A DNA stretch of 64,000 nt from Methanomethylophilus sp963631655 (lineage in GTDB: Archaea > Thermoplasmatota > Thermoplasmata > Methanomassiliicoccales > Methanomethylophilaceae): contig CAVGRR010000001.1 in NCBI GenBank assembly GCA_963631655.1, positions 29,071-93,070 of the forward strand, in the 5' to 3' direction. A program made the position numbers and the translations under genes. Of this stretch, positions 35,081-44,522 are shown in pieces. Numbering within the stretch: the first letter of the stretch is position 1; every line of letters starts with the position of its first letter. The notes under the pieces are model-generated. The model was given only the letters and a program-made list of their open reading frames with translations. It had not been told where the DNA came from and made no database searches.

Positions 35081-35524
35081 TCACTTCTTGCTGTACTTGT
35101 CGATGAGCATATCGAGTCTTTCGTCGAATTCAAAGGTCTTTTTGATATATTCGGGGCTGAAGATGTCATCCTCCCCGAAGATCTCCTTTTTGATGAGTTC
35201 GATGAAAAGTTTGCATAAGGGAAGGGTGTTCTCTCCTTTTTCCGTCAGATGGAGCGAGCTGTTGCGTTTGGTACCGGTATCGACGACCAGTCCTGCATCG
35301 ATGAGTTCCCTGACCACGATGGAGATACGGGATTTGTCAAAGGGGATGAGTTCCTTCAGTTTCTTCTGGGAGATCCCGTCGAAGGTGTGGATCTGATAAA
35401 GATACGGGATGGTATAGAATTTGATCGGACTGCCTTTGAGGTATTCATTGGAAATAAGATTGATGCACTTGTCTATCTTTCCGGGTATGAATATCATCAG
35501 TTTGAGGTATTCGTCATATTCCAT
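35081..35524 (-). CDS. MarR-type transcription regulator
   Basis: 147 residues with a winged helix-turn-helix: ISQKKLKELIPFDKSRISIVVRELIDAGLVV, then a wing with LHLTEKGENTL. MarR proteins are dimeric repressors that respond to small ligands. It lies 60 bp upstream of the ABC-F gene on the same strand and may control it. The start is either ATG 35524 or GTG 35542; the TATA-like TTTTAAATT near 35561 favours a (nearly) leaderless message. Confidence 0.8.
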   Translation of the reverse strand: MEYDEYLKLMIFIPGKIDKCINLISNEYLKGSPIKFYTIPYLYQIHTFDGISQKKLKELIPFDKSRISIVVRELIDAGLVVDTGTKRNSSLHLTEKGENTLPLCKLFIELIKKEIFGEDDIFSPEYIKKTFEFDERLDMLIDKYSKK

Positions 35525-35604
35525 AAGGGTCGCTCTGTTCACGGTAATTCAAGGGGAATTTAAAATAGTTTTGCGATAAACTGCCGTGAATTTGTGTCCG
35601 TGGA

Positions 35605-35928
35605 TCAGTCTTTGCGGACCGATTCATCAGATACATCGGTATCGAACGGTTTGCCGTCTTCAGGATAGATCGGATAATAGTCCATGAACACGTCATGCAG
35701 TTGCCTTTCACGATCTACTTTCTCCACGGCCCTTTCATCGATCTTCTTTATGGTCGCAACATCAGTGTTGAAGACCTTTGCAAGCATCTCGAAGGTCTCG
35801 CATCTTTCGGCGTGGAGATAGATCCTTGCCTCTTTGTAAGATAGGCACGCCCTTTCTTGTGCCAGCATCATGCGGAACGCATAACGGATCTGTGCTTTTC
35901 TTTTGTCTTGACAGGGTACTGCACACAT
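35605..35928 (-). CDS. Unknown small protein with HTH-like segment
   Basis: 107 residues. ERCETFEMLAKVFNTDVATIKKIDERAVEKV looks like a helix-turn-helix of the sigma-4/DNA-binding kind. Three Cys are near the N terminus but in no metal motif. It lies 50 bp downstream of the next entry on the same strand. Family not recognised. Confidence 0.5.
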   Translation of the reverse strand: MCAVPCQDKRKAQIRYAFRMMLAQERACLSYKEARIYLHAERCETFEMLAKVFNTDVATIKKIDERAVEKVDRERQLHDVFMDYYPIYPEDGKPFDTDVSDESVRKD

Positions 35929-35978
35929 AATTTCTCATCTCGAAACTAATAATGATAAATTGGTACTGATCATCGAGT

Positions 35979-36380
35979 TTATGGTAATAAATCATCAAAT
36001 GTCATTTCATCCCAGGACATATCCTGTGACATGGGGCGGATACGAGGAAGATTCCGTTTAGGTAGTTCTTTCTCGATGATATCTAATTCAGGATGAGTCT
36101 TCCACAATTCCCCCCTCAGTTCGTCATCATTATCTATTCCGAACATGCGTTTTATCCGTTTCCGACCGATGACACGCCATTCTCCTGCCAGGAGGAATGC
36201 CGTCTGATAATCAAGATGGTATTCCTCCTGCAGTTTCCAAAGTATCAGTGCGAAGGTCTCTTGGAAGATATCTGTGAGAGAGTATTCCCACCCGGGATCC
36301 CGTTCGCTGAACGGCTTGATGAATTCAGACACATACGGTTGTAACGAATGTGTATCCCAGTTGTCAATATCTTCACTCAT
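35979..36380 (-). CDS. Unknown acidic protein
   Basis: 133 residues beginning MSEDIDNWDTHS. AAGGAGG just upstream is a strong ribosome binding site and sets the start at 36380; the longer open frame is not used. Predicted helical with the hydrophobic segment ALILWKLQEEYHLDY. No motif recognised. A/T content is higher than in core genes around it. Confidence 0.55.
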   Translation of the reverse strand: MSEDIDNWDTHSLQPYVSEFIKPFSERDPGWEYSLTDIFQETFALILWKLQEEYHLDYQTAFLLAGEWRVIGRKRIKRMFGIDNDDELRGELWKTHPELDIIEKELPKRNLPRIRPMSQDMSWDEMTFDDLLP

Positions 36381-36429
36381 CAGAATCCTCCTTTTCTGTT
36401 TGTTTTGCTGATGACCCAGATGTTCGTTT

Positions 36430-36867
36430 TCACTTACGGATCTCATTCACTCTGAACGCTGTGGAGATCCCGGAGGCGACAAGCCTCTCCCCGTCGAATG
36501 CTTCGATGTAAACATGGTCGAGCGAGCGGGAACGGTTGACGAATTTCGCCTTTGCAGTGATGTACTCCCCCTTTCCGGGACGGTAGTAGTTGATGTTGGA
36601 GTTCTGACCGACGGCCATTCCGTCGAGGTTGGTGAGGATGGCGAACGCATGGTCCATAACCCCGAAGATGATTCCTCCGTGCCAGAATCCGTTGCTGTTC
36701 CAATCGCTTTCCACTACTTTTTTCCTGATGACGACACAGTCCTTGGAGATGCTCACGGGTTCCATTCCGTTCTCTGCGAAGTAAGGTGCCTCAAGCATCT
36801 CTCTGATATGTTCCAGATTACCGGAGAACTCTTCCGGTACAAGGGCGAGCGCATCCTCAGTGTTCAT
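36430..36867 (-). CDS. PaaI-type hotdog thioesterase
   Basis: 145 residues with a hotdog fold pattern. The segment GFWHGGIIFGVMDHAFAIL matches the PaaI-like HGG motif, followed by NINYYRPGKGEYITAKAKF. These enzymes split acyl-CoA thioesters, often as housekeeping. Substrate not evident. It ends 49 bp before the unknown acidic gene. Confidence 0.8.
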   Translation of the reverse strand: MNTEDALALVPEEFSGNLEHIREMLEAPYFAENGMEPVSISKDCVVIRKKVVESDWNSNGFWHGGIIFGVMDHAFAILTNLDGMAVGQNSNINYYRPGKGEYITAKAKFVNRSRSLDHVYIEAFDGERLVASGISTAFRVNEIRK

Positions 36868-37021
36868 GATTAGGTGTGAAGTACGGCCTGGTAAAAATCA
36901 CTTTTTGAGCGTCCGGAGTTGTCACGGCAACTCACCGGATTCCTTGAATGGAGAGTTATGACAATGGTGCAACGGGTTCCGTTTGAACCTTTTAGTACTA
37001 AATGGGCCATTATGTCACGTT

Positions 37022-38353
37022 ATGTCTGAGAGGATCACCGTCACCGAGCTCAACACCCGCGTGAAGGAACTGTTCGGTTCGACGCCCGGCCTGAAGGATA
37101 TCTGGGTCATCGGAGAGATATCCAATTTTAAGCAGTATTCCTCAGGACACTGTTATTTCACCATCAAGGACACCGGAAGCGAGATCCGTGCCGTGATGTT
37201 CCGCAGCGCCGTGAGCAGGATCGATTTCATGCCCGGAGACAGCATGAAGATCGAGGCCTACGGGCATCTCGACATGTATGTGGAACGCGGTTCCTACCAA
37301 TTCATTGTGGAATCGATGAAGAGGTCCGGAATCGGAGACCTCTATCTGCGTTATGAGGCATTGAAGAAGAAGCTCGAGGCGGAGGGGCTGTTCGCACAGG
37401 AACGCAAGAGGAAACTCCCTGTGTACCCGAAGACCATCGGTGTCGTCACCTCCCCCACCGGTGCGGTCATCCATGATATTCTCACCACCACCAAGAGGCT
37501 GTTCCCCGTGGACATCCTTCTCGCACCGGCCCAGGTGCAGGGAGAAGGCGCCGCACCTTCCATCGTCGCAGGAATAGAACTTCTGAACAGGGTCGGAGTG
37601 GATGTCATCATCGTGGGGCGCGGAGGCGGTTCTTTAGAGGACCTGTGGGCGTTCAATGAGGAACCTGTCGTGAGGGCGATATGTGCCTCTAAAGTCCCAG
37701 TGATCTCATCCGTCGGTCACGAGACCGACTTCACTCTTGCGGATTTCGCCGCCGATATGCGTGCCCCCACCCCCACCGCCGCGGCACAGATGGCGGTCCG
37801 TGACAAAGTTGAGATCTTCCGTCAGCTGAACGATTACATGATAAGATCGAACCGTGCGCTTTCCTCCGTGGTGGGAATGATGAAGGCGAGGTTCGAGGCC
37901 GCCGATGCCAAGCTCTCCCCCAAGAGGGCATTGGAGAATATCGAGTATCTGGGTCTTAGGATAGACGACCTTTCTTCGAGGATGTACGCCTGTGTGAAAG
38001 GTTCCGTCTCGGACATGCACAGACGCTTCCTGACCATCGGCAGACGCCCCGAGGCCGCACTGGTGGCAATGACCTCATCGAAGAAGGCCGAGGCGGAACG
38101 TCTGTTCATGAGGATCGACCCCGCCGTCGGCACATCGATGACGAACAGGATCCATGGTCTCGAGGGACTTTCCGGAAGGCTTGACGCATTAAGTCCGTAC
38201 AGCGTCCTGGACCGCGGGTTCAGTTTCGTGGCGGACGATGATGGCAATGCAGTGACCTCCGTGGCCGCACTGCAGCCCGGAACCGCGATAACCGTCCGTA
38301 TGAGGGACGGAAAACTCAAAGCGGATATCACAGAAAAAGAGGTATTTCAATGA
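37022..38353 (+). CDS. xseA: Exonuclease VII large subunit
   Basis: 443 residues, close to the usual bacterial length. N-terminal OB fold (LKDIWVIGEISNFKQYSSGHCYFTIKD), then the catalytic domain with KTIGVVTSPTGAVIHDI and IIVGRGGGSLEDLWAFNEE. ExoVII degrades single-stranded DNA from both ends to oligonucleotides. ATG 37022 is the first start of the conserved MSERITVTEL. The stop overlaps xseB by ATGA. The family is mainly bacterial, so ancestral transfer is likely. Confidence 0.93.
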   Translation: MSERITVTELNTRVKELFGSTPGLKDIWVIGEISNFKQYSSGHCYFTIKDTGSEIRAVMFRSAVSRIDFMPGDSMKIEAYGHLDMYVERGSYQFIVESMKRSGIGDLYLRYEALKKKLEAEGLFAQERKRKLPVYPKTIGVVTSPTGAVIHDILTTTKRLFPVDILLAPAQVQGEGAAPSIVAGIELLNRVGVDVIIVGRGGGSLEDLWAFNEEPVVRAICASKVPVISSVGHETDFTLADFAADMRAPTPTAAAQMAVRDKVEIFRQLNDYMIRSNRALSSVVGMMKARFEAADAKLSPKRALENIEYLGLRIDDLSSRMYACVKGSVSDMHRRFLTIGRRPEAALVAMTSSKKAEAERLFMRIDPAVGTSMTNRIHGLEGLSGRLDALSPYSVLDRGFSFVADDDGNAVTSVAALQPGTAITVRMRDGKLKADITEKEVFQ

Positions 38354-38601
38354 GCGAGAACGAACAGAAGATCGATGTGGAGAAACTGAGCTTCGAAGAG
38401 AGCATGACCATGCTCGAGGACCTGGTCAGGAAACTGGAAGGCGGAAAACTCGACCTTGATGAGAGTCTGAAAATCTACGAGGATGCTGTGGCCCTCAGAG
38501 AACACTGCAAGAAGATCCTCGACGAATCTGAACGTAAAGTGCAGAGCATCATGGAGACCTCCGCAGGGGAGAAGAGAGAGGATTTCAAGGAGATAGAGTG
38601 A
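38350..38601 (+). CDS. xseB: Exonuclease VII small subunit
   Basis: 83 residues with the family pattern SFEESMTMLEDLVRKLEGGKLDLDESLKIYEDAV. Several copies join one XseA to form the active enzyme. Its 3' end overlaps the convergent DUF4435 gene by 17 bp. Confidence 0.93.
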   Translation: MSENEQKIDVEKLSFEESMTMLEDLVRKLEGGKLDLDESLKIYEDAVALREHCKKILDESERKVQSIMETSAGEKREDFKEIE

Positions 38602-39466
38602 TCTTTCCGTTCCTTTCCTTCCACAGTGCCAGGCCGTTCTTGAAGCACCAGTTCTTCGACTCCTTGTAAAGGTCGGAGACCTCGAAATACTCCCAGTTGT
38701 AAGCGAGCCTCAGCGCGCCTCCGAGTTCGTTGTCGGAGAGATTGCGGCAGTTGTAGGAACCGAATGTGGTCTTCAGCCCCAGTCTCAGGACCGCCACCGC
38801 ATCATGGCCTCTCGCAATGTCCCAAGATGCCCCGTATTCATCACATAATGAACGCAGCTGTTCGGTGATCGAGGGGCGGGAATACCTCTGCGGCATCGAG
38901 TTCGCGAACACCGCGGCCACAAGTTTTGAATAATCGACCTTCAGACCGTTGCGGAGGATGAACCTCTCGTGGTCAAGGTCCTTGAAGCTCAGATTCATCC
39001 CTTTGCGGTAGGAGATGTACATCAGCAGACCCACGGCATCGGCCGCTCTAGCCACGGTATCTCCGATGGAACCGTACTTCTGGGTGAACTCCTTGATCTT
39101 CGTGGGATCCCCGTATTCCGCAAGGATGTCGTCCAAAGCGTTCGTGGAGAGTATGGTCGTCTCCATATCGCGTTTGTCGGTCTGGAATATCGGTGCCTTG
39201 GATTTCTTCCCGAGGAGGGAGTCCATATCCTTGTCCACGAATCCGATGACCTTGTCATCGCACCTTTTCCTGACGACATTGTCCACTGCCTGCATGACAG
39301 TGGTCTTGGAGTGCGCAACGACGATCCTCACGTTCTTCTTGTCGATGAATTTGGTGTATAATCTGCAGTCGCTGGCGCCTTCGACCACCAGGAACGTTCC
39401 TTTGAACACGGAACGCATCATGGACATCTCGTTCGCCACATCGGAGGAGGATATTGCTCCGATCAT
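38585..39466 (-). CDS. DUF4435 TOPRIM-like protein (AriB-like)
   Basis: 293 residues. The acidic centres of the TOPRIM-like DUF4435 fold are visible: VVEGASDCRLYTKF near 20-33 and IGFVDKDMDSL near 95. In PARIS, the DUF4435 protein AriB is a nuclease that is held inactive by the ATPase AriA until an anti-restriction protein is sensed. The gene begins 10 bp after the ATPase stop. ATG 39466 with GAGGTG 6 bp upstream is preferred to GTG 39475. Confidence 0.7.
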   Translation of the reverse strand: MIGAISSSDVANEMSMMRSVFKGTFLVVEGASDCRLYTKFIDKKNVRIVVAHSKTTVMQAVDNVVRKRCDDKVIGFVDKDMDSLLGKKSKAPIFQTDKRDMETTILSTNALDDILAEYGDPTKIKEFTQKYGSIGDTVARAADAVGLLMYISYRKGMNLSFKDLDHERFILRNGLKVDYSKLVAAVFANSMPQRYSRPSITEQLRSLCDEYGASWDIARGHDAVAVLRLGLKTTFGSYNCRNLSDNELGGALRLAYNWEYFEVSDLYKESKNWCFKNGLALWKERNGKITLSP

Positions 39467-39476
39467 CGGTAACACC

Positions 39477-40520
39477 TCATTCGGCCCTTTCGGCGGAGAG
39501 TTCCACGGCCAGGTCCCAGTCGTCGTGGATTATGGACGGGGAGTGGGTGGAGATTATCATCTGAAGGTTCCTGATCCTCGCGATGTCCTTTGCGTATTTT
39601 CCGATCTCATGCTGCCAGGAGACATGCAGAGACACCTCCGGTTCGTCCATTATGATGAGCGATCCGGGATTTCCCTTGAACAGCAGGAGGTAGAATATGA
39701 TCATGATCTGCTTCTCTCCGGAGGAGAACTTGGAGATCTGAACGATGGTCCCGCTGCGGTCCATCTTGGCCTCCGGGAATCCTTTCTCGTTGATGCTGAC
39801 GGTCTTGTTGACGAACAGCGAGTTGATGATATCCAGGTAAACAACGATGCTCTCGGCGAAGATGTAGTATCTGTCGACGTAGCTCTGAAGCGAAAGTGCC
39901 AGACCCTGATATTTGGAAAGGTTCTGACCTATCTCGTAGCGGGTCGGAGGGAACCTGTATCCCGAGGGGATGACGGGTCCGAAACCTGCCTGGCGGATGA
40001 AGTTGAGTTTGGCCTCTATGTTCTTGAACATCTGGTCGAGGTCGGTCTCGGTGTACTTCTTTTCACCAGGTTCCGCAGGGACGATCTGACTGTCGCTGAT
40101 GGCCTTTCTGATGCTCTGGGACAGTTCCTTCATGTAGACGTCGATCGCGGGGCACAGCATTCCCTCTTCATTGTATATGTAGGTCCTGTCGGGCCCGATG
40201 TACAGGGTGTGCATAATGTCCGCGAGATCGTCCTGTGAGATCTCCTCCTCGAGCCTGTTCTTGGAGATGAGGACGTTCAGTTCCTGGTTGCGGTTCTCCA
40301 CGATGATCTTGCTCCCGTCGTCGAAATAGAGCACGAGTCTCTGGAACGGGACGCAGTTCACCTCCTCGAGATTGCCGCTGAGGATGTTGTATACCAGTTT
40401 CATAAGGGTGGACTTGCCGAAACCGTTCTGCGCATGGATGAAGGTCAGCGGTCCGTTTTTGAGCTGAAGGTCGTAGTTCGTCTCATTGAACAGTCCTTGG
40501 ATGGTAATTCTCGTCAACAT
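39477..40520 (-). CDS. ABC-type ATPase (AAA_21; AriA-like)
   Basis: 347 residues. Walker A AQNGFGKST (30-38), signature-like KFSSGEKQIMIIFYLLL, Walker B LIIMDEPEVSLH, and H-loop ISTHSPSIIHD, the layout of AAA_15/AAA_21 ATPases (SMC/OLD-like). Pairs of such an ATPase with a DUF4435 protein are known in PARIS and related phage-defence systems. The protein is shorter than typical AriA and the exact subfamily is unsure. First gene of the pair; TATA-like element at about 40546-40557. Confidence 0.7.
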   Translation of the reverse strand: MLTRITIQGLFNETNYDLQLKNGPLTFIHAQNGFGKSTLMKLVYNILSGNLEEVNCVPFQRLVLYFDDGSKIIVENRNQELNVLISKNRLEEEISQDDLADIMHTLYIGPDRTYIYNEEGMLCPAIDVYMKELSQSIRKAISDSQIVPAEPGEKKYTETDLDQMFKNIEAKLNFIRQAGFGPVIPSGYRFPPTRYEIGQNLSKYQGLALSLQSYVDRYYIFAESIVVYLDIINSLFVNKTVSINEKGFPEAKMDRSGTIVQISKFSSGEKQIMIIFYLLLFKGNPGSLIIMDEPEVSLHVSWQHEIGKYAKDIARIRNLQMIISTHSPSIIHDDWDLAVELSAERAE

Positions 40521-40658
40521 AGGCCGTTGTTGAAATCACTCTGAAGATATTTATTGATAGTGGGGAAAATGTTCGATAATAGACACGATGACGTCAATCG
40601 GACTATTAACAGCATTTGAACAGGGAGAAAAGGTATGCCAGATCCCGGGTGACGGGGA

Positions 40659-42035
40659 TCAGTTCATACCGGCATGTCCCAGCGGGGCCATGAGCCATAT
40701 GCCCATCTCCTCGAGTTCCTTGCGGATCTCCGCTGCTCTGGGATCCTTCTTTGCATCGAGGTGTGCCACATAGATGTTCATAGTGGAGACGGCGACTGAT
40801 TCGGGTATGTCGCCGTTCGACAATCCCTCACGGAGGATACGGTATCCCTCCTCGGCATCGTCCCTGTCGAGTTCACCCTCGGGTCTGTTCACGGCGGAAC
40901 GGAGGAAGTATGCGGTCACCAGGTGGGCGTATCTGTCGGGATTGTCGCATTCCTTCAGCAGTTTTATCGACTCTGTGAGTTCGTCGCCGAACGACGGAAG
41001 GGGCTTCATGCTGGTGGAAAGGAACAGTTTCACCCTTCCTTCCACCGCGGCGGCATAGGCGACAGGGGATTCTGACCTGTGTTCGGAGCAGGTCTTCACG
41101 CAGATCTTGGCCGCTTCCACACCGCGTTTCTGTTTGTTGCATAGCACGCAGACGGTGGAATATTCGTAGGTCACCCTGATGAACTCCATCAGCAGACTGT
41201 CGGATGCGGCGCCGATTATGGCGTAGATCTCATCGAATGCGTTCTTGAGGGATTTCACCGCCTTGTCAGGTTCGTTCTTGGCGAAAAGGGACATTCCCAG
41301 GGATTCGTATGCCTTGAAAAGATAGATCGGAAGCAGGTCCGGTCCGTTGCCGTTCTTTTTCAGGGATTCCATTCTGTCGATGAGTTCCCTCAGGTATCTG
41401 ACCGATCTGTTCGGATCGGATTCGGCGAGGGATTCTCCGTAGAGGTACCTGAGACGGAGACAGACATCGGAATCATCGTTCTCCGTCAGAGGAAGATACT
41501 TTTCAAGGAGCTCCGAGGCACGTTTGCTGTCTTCAATGCCTGAAAGGATGTTGTAAGTCCCGGTGACGGTGTTGATGCATTCGGTAAGCGCATCGTCCCA
41601 GCCCTCCTCCCCGATATGGTTGCGGTACTCTTCGGCGATGAGTTCGGAGAGGTCCACGGAGGCGGATATGCGGTGCGATTCGGAGTATACCCTGGCGAGG
41701 TGGCTGAAAAGACCCAGATCCTCCTTTTTAGAACCCTTGACCTCCTTGTATCCGAGTTCTTTTTTCAGATCGAAACATTCCTGATCCGGTTCATAAAGGT
41801 CGTCGGAATCTCCGATATAGATCGAAAGGTCCCCGTTCTGACCGAGGGTCGGAACAAGCACGGTCTTCCCGCAGGAATCACAATCGGCCACAAGATCGAT
41901 GACCTCTCTCTCACGGTCGAACTCCGCAGTGAAATAACATTCCTTCCTGCACTTCGGGCAGATATGGCAGTGGTTCTTGAGGTATCTTGTCAGGGTGAAA
42001 GGGTCGGTCCCATAGTCCGCATCCTCGGGATTCAT
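40659..42035 (-). CDS. Zinc-ribbon and TPR-like protein
   Basis: 458 residues. The N terminus holds a likely zinc ribbon (CPKCRKE near 24-30 and CDSCGK about 25 residues later). The rest is helical and TPR-like (DDALTECINTVTGTYNILSG, YLFKAYESLGMSLFAKNEPDKAVKSLKNAF). No enzyme motif. ATG 42035 is used, with the minus-strand TATA-like CATTATAAG near 42077-42084; ATG 42059 is possible. Divergent from another TPR gene, whose TATA box occupies the same bases. Confidence 0.6.
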   Translation of the reverse strand: MNPEDADYGTDPFTLTRYLKNHCHICPKCRKECYFTAEFDREREVIDLVADCDSCGKTVLVPTLGQNGDLSIYIGDSDDLYEPDQECFDLKKELGYKEVKGSKKEDLGLFSHLARVYSESHRISASVDLSELIAEEYRNHIGEEGWDDALTECINTVTGTYNILSGIEDSKRASELLEKYLPLTENDDSDVCLRLRYLYGESLAESDPNRSVRYLRELIDRMESLKKNGNGPDLLPIYLFKAYESLGMSLFAKNEPDKAVKSLKNAFDEIYAIIGAASDSLLMEFIRVTYEYSTVCVLCNKQKRGVEAAKICVKTCSEHRSESPVAYAAAVEGRVKLFLSTSMKPLPSFGDELTESIKLLKECDNPDRYAHLVTAYFLRSAVNRPEGELDRDDAEEGYRILREGLSNGDIPESVAVSTMNIYVAHLDAKKDPRAAEIRKELEEMGIWLMAPLGHAGMN

Positions 42036-42073
42036 AGTTTCGGTATCTGTTCCTCGCATAAAAAGAGGGCGAG

Positions 42074-42086
42074 TCTTATAATGAAG
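42074..42086. promoter_or_regulatory. Shared TATA region of two divergent TPR genes
   Basis: TCTTATAATG serves as a TATA box on both strands: 25 bp before ATG 42105 (plus, leaderless) and about 45 bp before ATG 42035 (minus). Binding in one direction could exclude the other. Confidence 0.45.
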
Positions 42087-42104
42087 ATACGGGTACCCGT
42101 CCCA

Positions 42105-42938
42105 ATGACCAATGAAGAGGCCCTCGAGGCCATTAGAAAGACAATCAAGGAAGGCGACGAGAGCGACGCCTCCATGCAGATCATGGACCTCGCCTCCAGG
42201 AACACGGACGACCCCATGCTCCTCCTGACCTGTGCCTCCATGCTTCTGACCATCGGCGACAGGAAGAACCATTCCACCGTCATCTCGCTCATCATGTCGC
42301 ATGTGCCAGACGATGCGAATATGAAATATCAGATCGTCCAGGGACTCATCTCCCTCGGATGCCTCAAGGACGCTAACTCACTTCTTGCGGAACTCCCCGA
42401 GAGCGACAAGGTCTACCGTGCCCGTGCCGCAGTGTTCAACGGGACCAACAGGTTCGACGAGGCCATGGATGCCCTTTCCAAGATGACCGTCCACGAGGAG
42501 ATCGACCTTGTGCTGAAGGTTCAGGTCCTCGGTTCCTTGGGAAAACACGACGAGGCCATCGCCCTTGCGCAGGAGATCCTCGCCGGAAGCAACAGCTACC
42601 GTGCCGGAAGGTGCTACATCTCTGCCCTTGTTCTTGCAGGAAGGACCAAGGATGCCGCCAAGTACGCCAAGGAACGCATGAAGGACAAGTCCGCCGACGG
42701 ATACGCACTGATGGCGTTCTATCAGTGGCTGAACGGAAACTCCACCGCCGGAGGAGCATTCTCCTCGAAGGCACTGAAGATCGAGAACAAACACCTCGGT
42801 GCCATGGAGACCATCGGCCTCTGCTTTGCAGAGAAGGGCTCCTACTGGGAGGCCAAGATCGCAGCCGGTGCGATCAACGAAGAAGAGCCCGGAAGTCCTG
42901 CAGTCTTCAGGATCCTGGCACTTTGTAAGGACAATTGA
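42105..42938 (+). CDS. TPR-repeat protein
   Basis: 277 residues of helical repeats (YRARAAVFNGTNRFDEAMDALSKM, LKVQVLGSLGKHDEAIALAQEIL, CYISALVLAGRTKDAAKYAKERM). The pattern is TPR-like, a scaffold for protein contacts. No other domain. ATG 42105 is preferred over ATG 42081 because of the TATA spacing. Confidence 0.65.
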   Translation: MTNEEALEAIRKTIKEGDESDASMQIMDLASRNTDDPMLLLTCASMLLTIGDRKNHSTVISLIMSHVPDDANMKYQIVQGLISLGCLKDANSLLAELPESDKVYRARAAVFNGTNRFDEAMDALSKMTVHEEIDLVLKVQVLGSLGKHDEAIALAQEILAGSNSYRAGRCYISALVLAGRTKDAAKYAKERMKDKSADGYALMAFYQWLNGNSTAGGAFSSKALKIENKHLGAMETIGLCFAEKGSYWEAKIAAGAINEEEPGSPAVFRILALCKDN

Positions 42939-42950
42939 GGATAAGGGGCC

Positions 42951-44522
42951 TCAGGCCCTTCCTCTCCTGTCGTAACGGGACCTGGCCCTGTTACCGAAAC
43001 TTCTCTTTTTTCCGACTTCCAGCTTGATATCGGTCCAGAATCCCTTGGTGAAGAGGATGAAGACCATCACCATCTCCATACGTCCGAGCCACATCAGGAA
43101 GCACATGACGACCTTGGTCTCCACGGATAAGGGGGCATAGGTGTCGAGCGGACCGATACCCGCGTTGGAGATGGCCGCCATGACGACCCCGAATTGCTCC
43201 TGAAGATTGAGCCAGGGATCGAAGATCATGACAAGTGCCAGACCCACGAACGTGCAGATGATGAAAAGGAACACGGTGGACAGGGCGTTGTTGACGGTCT
43301 CTTCGTTCATGTACCTGCCGTTCGCCCTGATGGAAACGACAGCGTTGGGGTGAAGGACCCTGTTCATACTGTTTCCGATGTATGACTTCAATGCCATCAG
43401 ACGGTAGATCTTGATACCTCCGGTGGTGGATCCGGAACATCCTCCCATGAACTCCACGATCATAAGCATCATGAAGATGAACGCGAGGTTTCCCGCACCG
43501 GACAGGGATGAATAGCTGAAGATGGCGAATCCGGTTCCGGTACCGGAAGAAATGACACAGAACACTGCTTTCCAGATGGATCCGCAGATGGTGTCGGAGC
43601 TGAGATCGGACCATTCGGGGATGACGTAGGCCAGGAAGATGATGACGGAAACGAGCAGGAACCAGGTGAGCATGGCCCTCTGTTCCCCGTTCCTGGCGAT
43701 GGCCGCGTCCTTCTTGAACATCGCCCTGAACACAAGATAGAAGTTCGTTGCTCCGAGCAGCATGAACACCAGGGTGACCGCCTGAGCGTAGATGGAATAA
43801 CAGGCCATGCTCTCATTGCGGGGCAACAGGCCTCCGGTGGGTATGTTCGATAAGGTGATGCAGACCGCATCGAAGATGCTGACACTGCAGACCATGAGTG
43901 CGATGACCTCGGCAATGGTCAGAAGCGCGTAGACCTTGAGGAAGTTGAGGGATGCGGAGGTCACCTTCATAGTGAAGTTTCCGCTGTCGGAGCCCGCGAA
44001 CTCGTTGGAGTTGAATCCTGCACCGCCCATGCCGATGGCAGGAAGAAGGAATGCGAAGCTCAACAGGATGGTGATACCTCCGGTCCACTGGATGATACCT
44101 CTCCACAGCAGAAGGCCGGAGGGCATGACTGAGAGGTCCTCGACCGCGGTACCGCCGGTGGTGGTGTAACCGCTCACACCTTCGAAGAACGAATCGACGA
44201 CCGGCATCCCGTACAGGATGAACGGAAGAGAGGCCACCAGGAAGGAGATAAGCCACATCACCGCGATCAGCAGGATACCGGTGGCAGGGTTGAGCTTGGA
44301 CTTGCTCGAGAAGAACAGGGTCTGGAAAAGACCCAGACCTCCGACGAAGGGGATGAGGTAGGTGAAATAATATGCCCTTTCTCCGACCGCCAGGGCATAG
44401 ACCGCGTTCACCACGAGGGCCGCCGCCAGCAGCAGTTCGATAAGGCCCAGGATCCTGATCGAAGCACTGTCCCAGCGCTGCAGGGACCTGATCCTCCTCA
44501 TCGTCCCGTTCAACATGTTCAT
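42951..44522 (-). CDS. trkH: Potassium uptake protein TrkH
   Basis: 523 residues, integral membrane, with the four pore-loop arrangement of TrkH/KtrB. First filter loop: GVSGYTTTGGTAVEDLS. GFNSNEFAG, NIPTGGLLPRNE, SGTGTGFAIFSYSS, and GGCSGSTTGGIKIYR belong to the conserved pore regions. Moves K+ inward, gated by the cytosolic TrkA ring. ATG 44522 overlaps the trkA stop by ATGA, so translation is coupled. A small GC hairpin (42943-42960) overlaps its stop. Confidence 0.92.
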   Translation of the reverse strand: MNMLNGTMRRIRSLQRWDSASIRILGLIELLLAAALVVNAVYALAVGERAYYFTYLIPFVGGLGLFQTLFFSSKSKLNPATGILLIAVMWLISFLVASLPFILYGMPVVDSFFEGVSGYTTTGGTAVEDLSVMPSGLLLWRGIIQWTGGITILLSFAFLLPAIGMGGAGFNSNEFAGSDSGNFTMKVTSASLNFLKVYALLTIAEVIALMVCSVSIFDAVCITLSNIPTGGLLPRNESMACYSIYAQAVTLVFMLLGATNFYLVFRAMFKKDAAIARNGEQRAMLTWFLLVSVIIFLAYVIPEWSDLSSDTICGSIWKAVFCVISSGTGTGFAIFSYSSLSGAGNLAFIFMMLMIVEFMGGCSGSTTGGIKIYRLMALKSYIGNSMNRVLHPNAVVSIRANGRYMNEETVNNALSTVFLFIICTFVGLALVMIFDPWLNLQEQFGVVMAAISNAGIGPLDTYAPLSVETKVVMCFLMWLGRMEMVMVFILFTKGFWTDIKLEVGKKRSFGNRARSRYDRRGRA

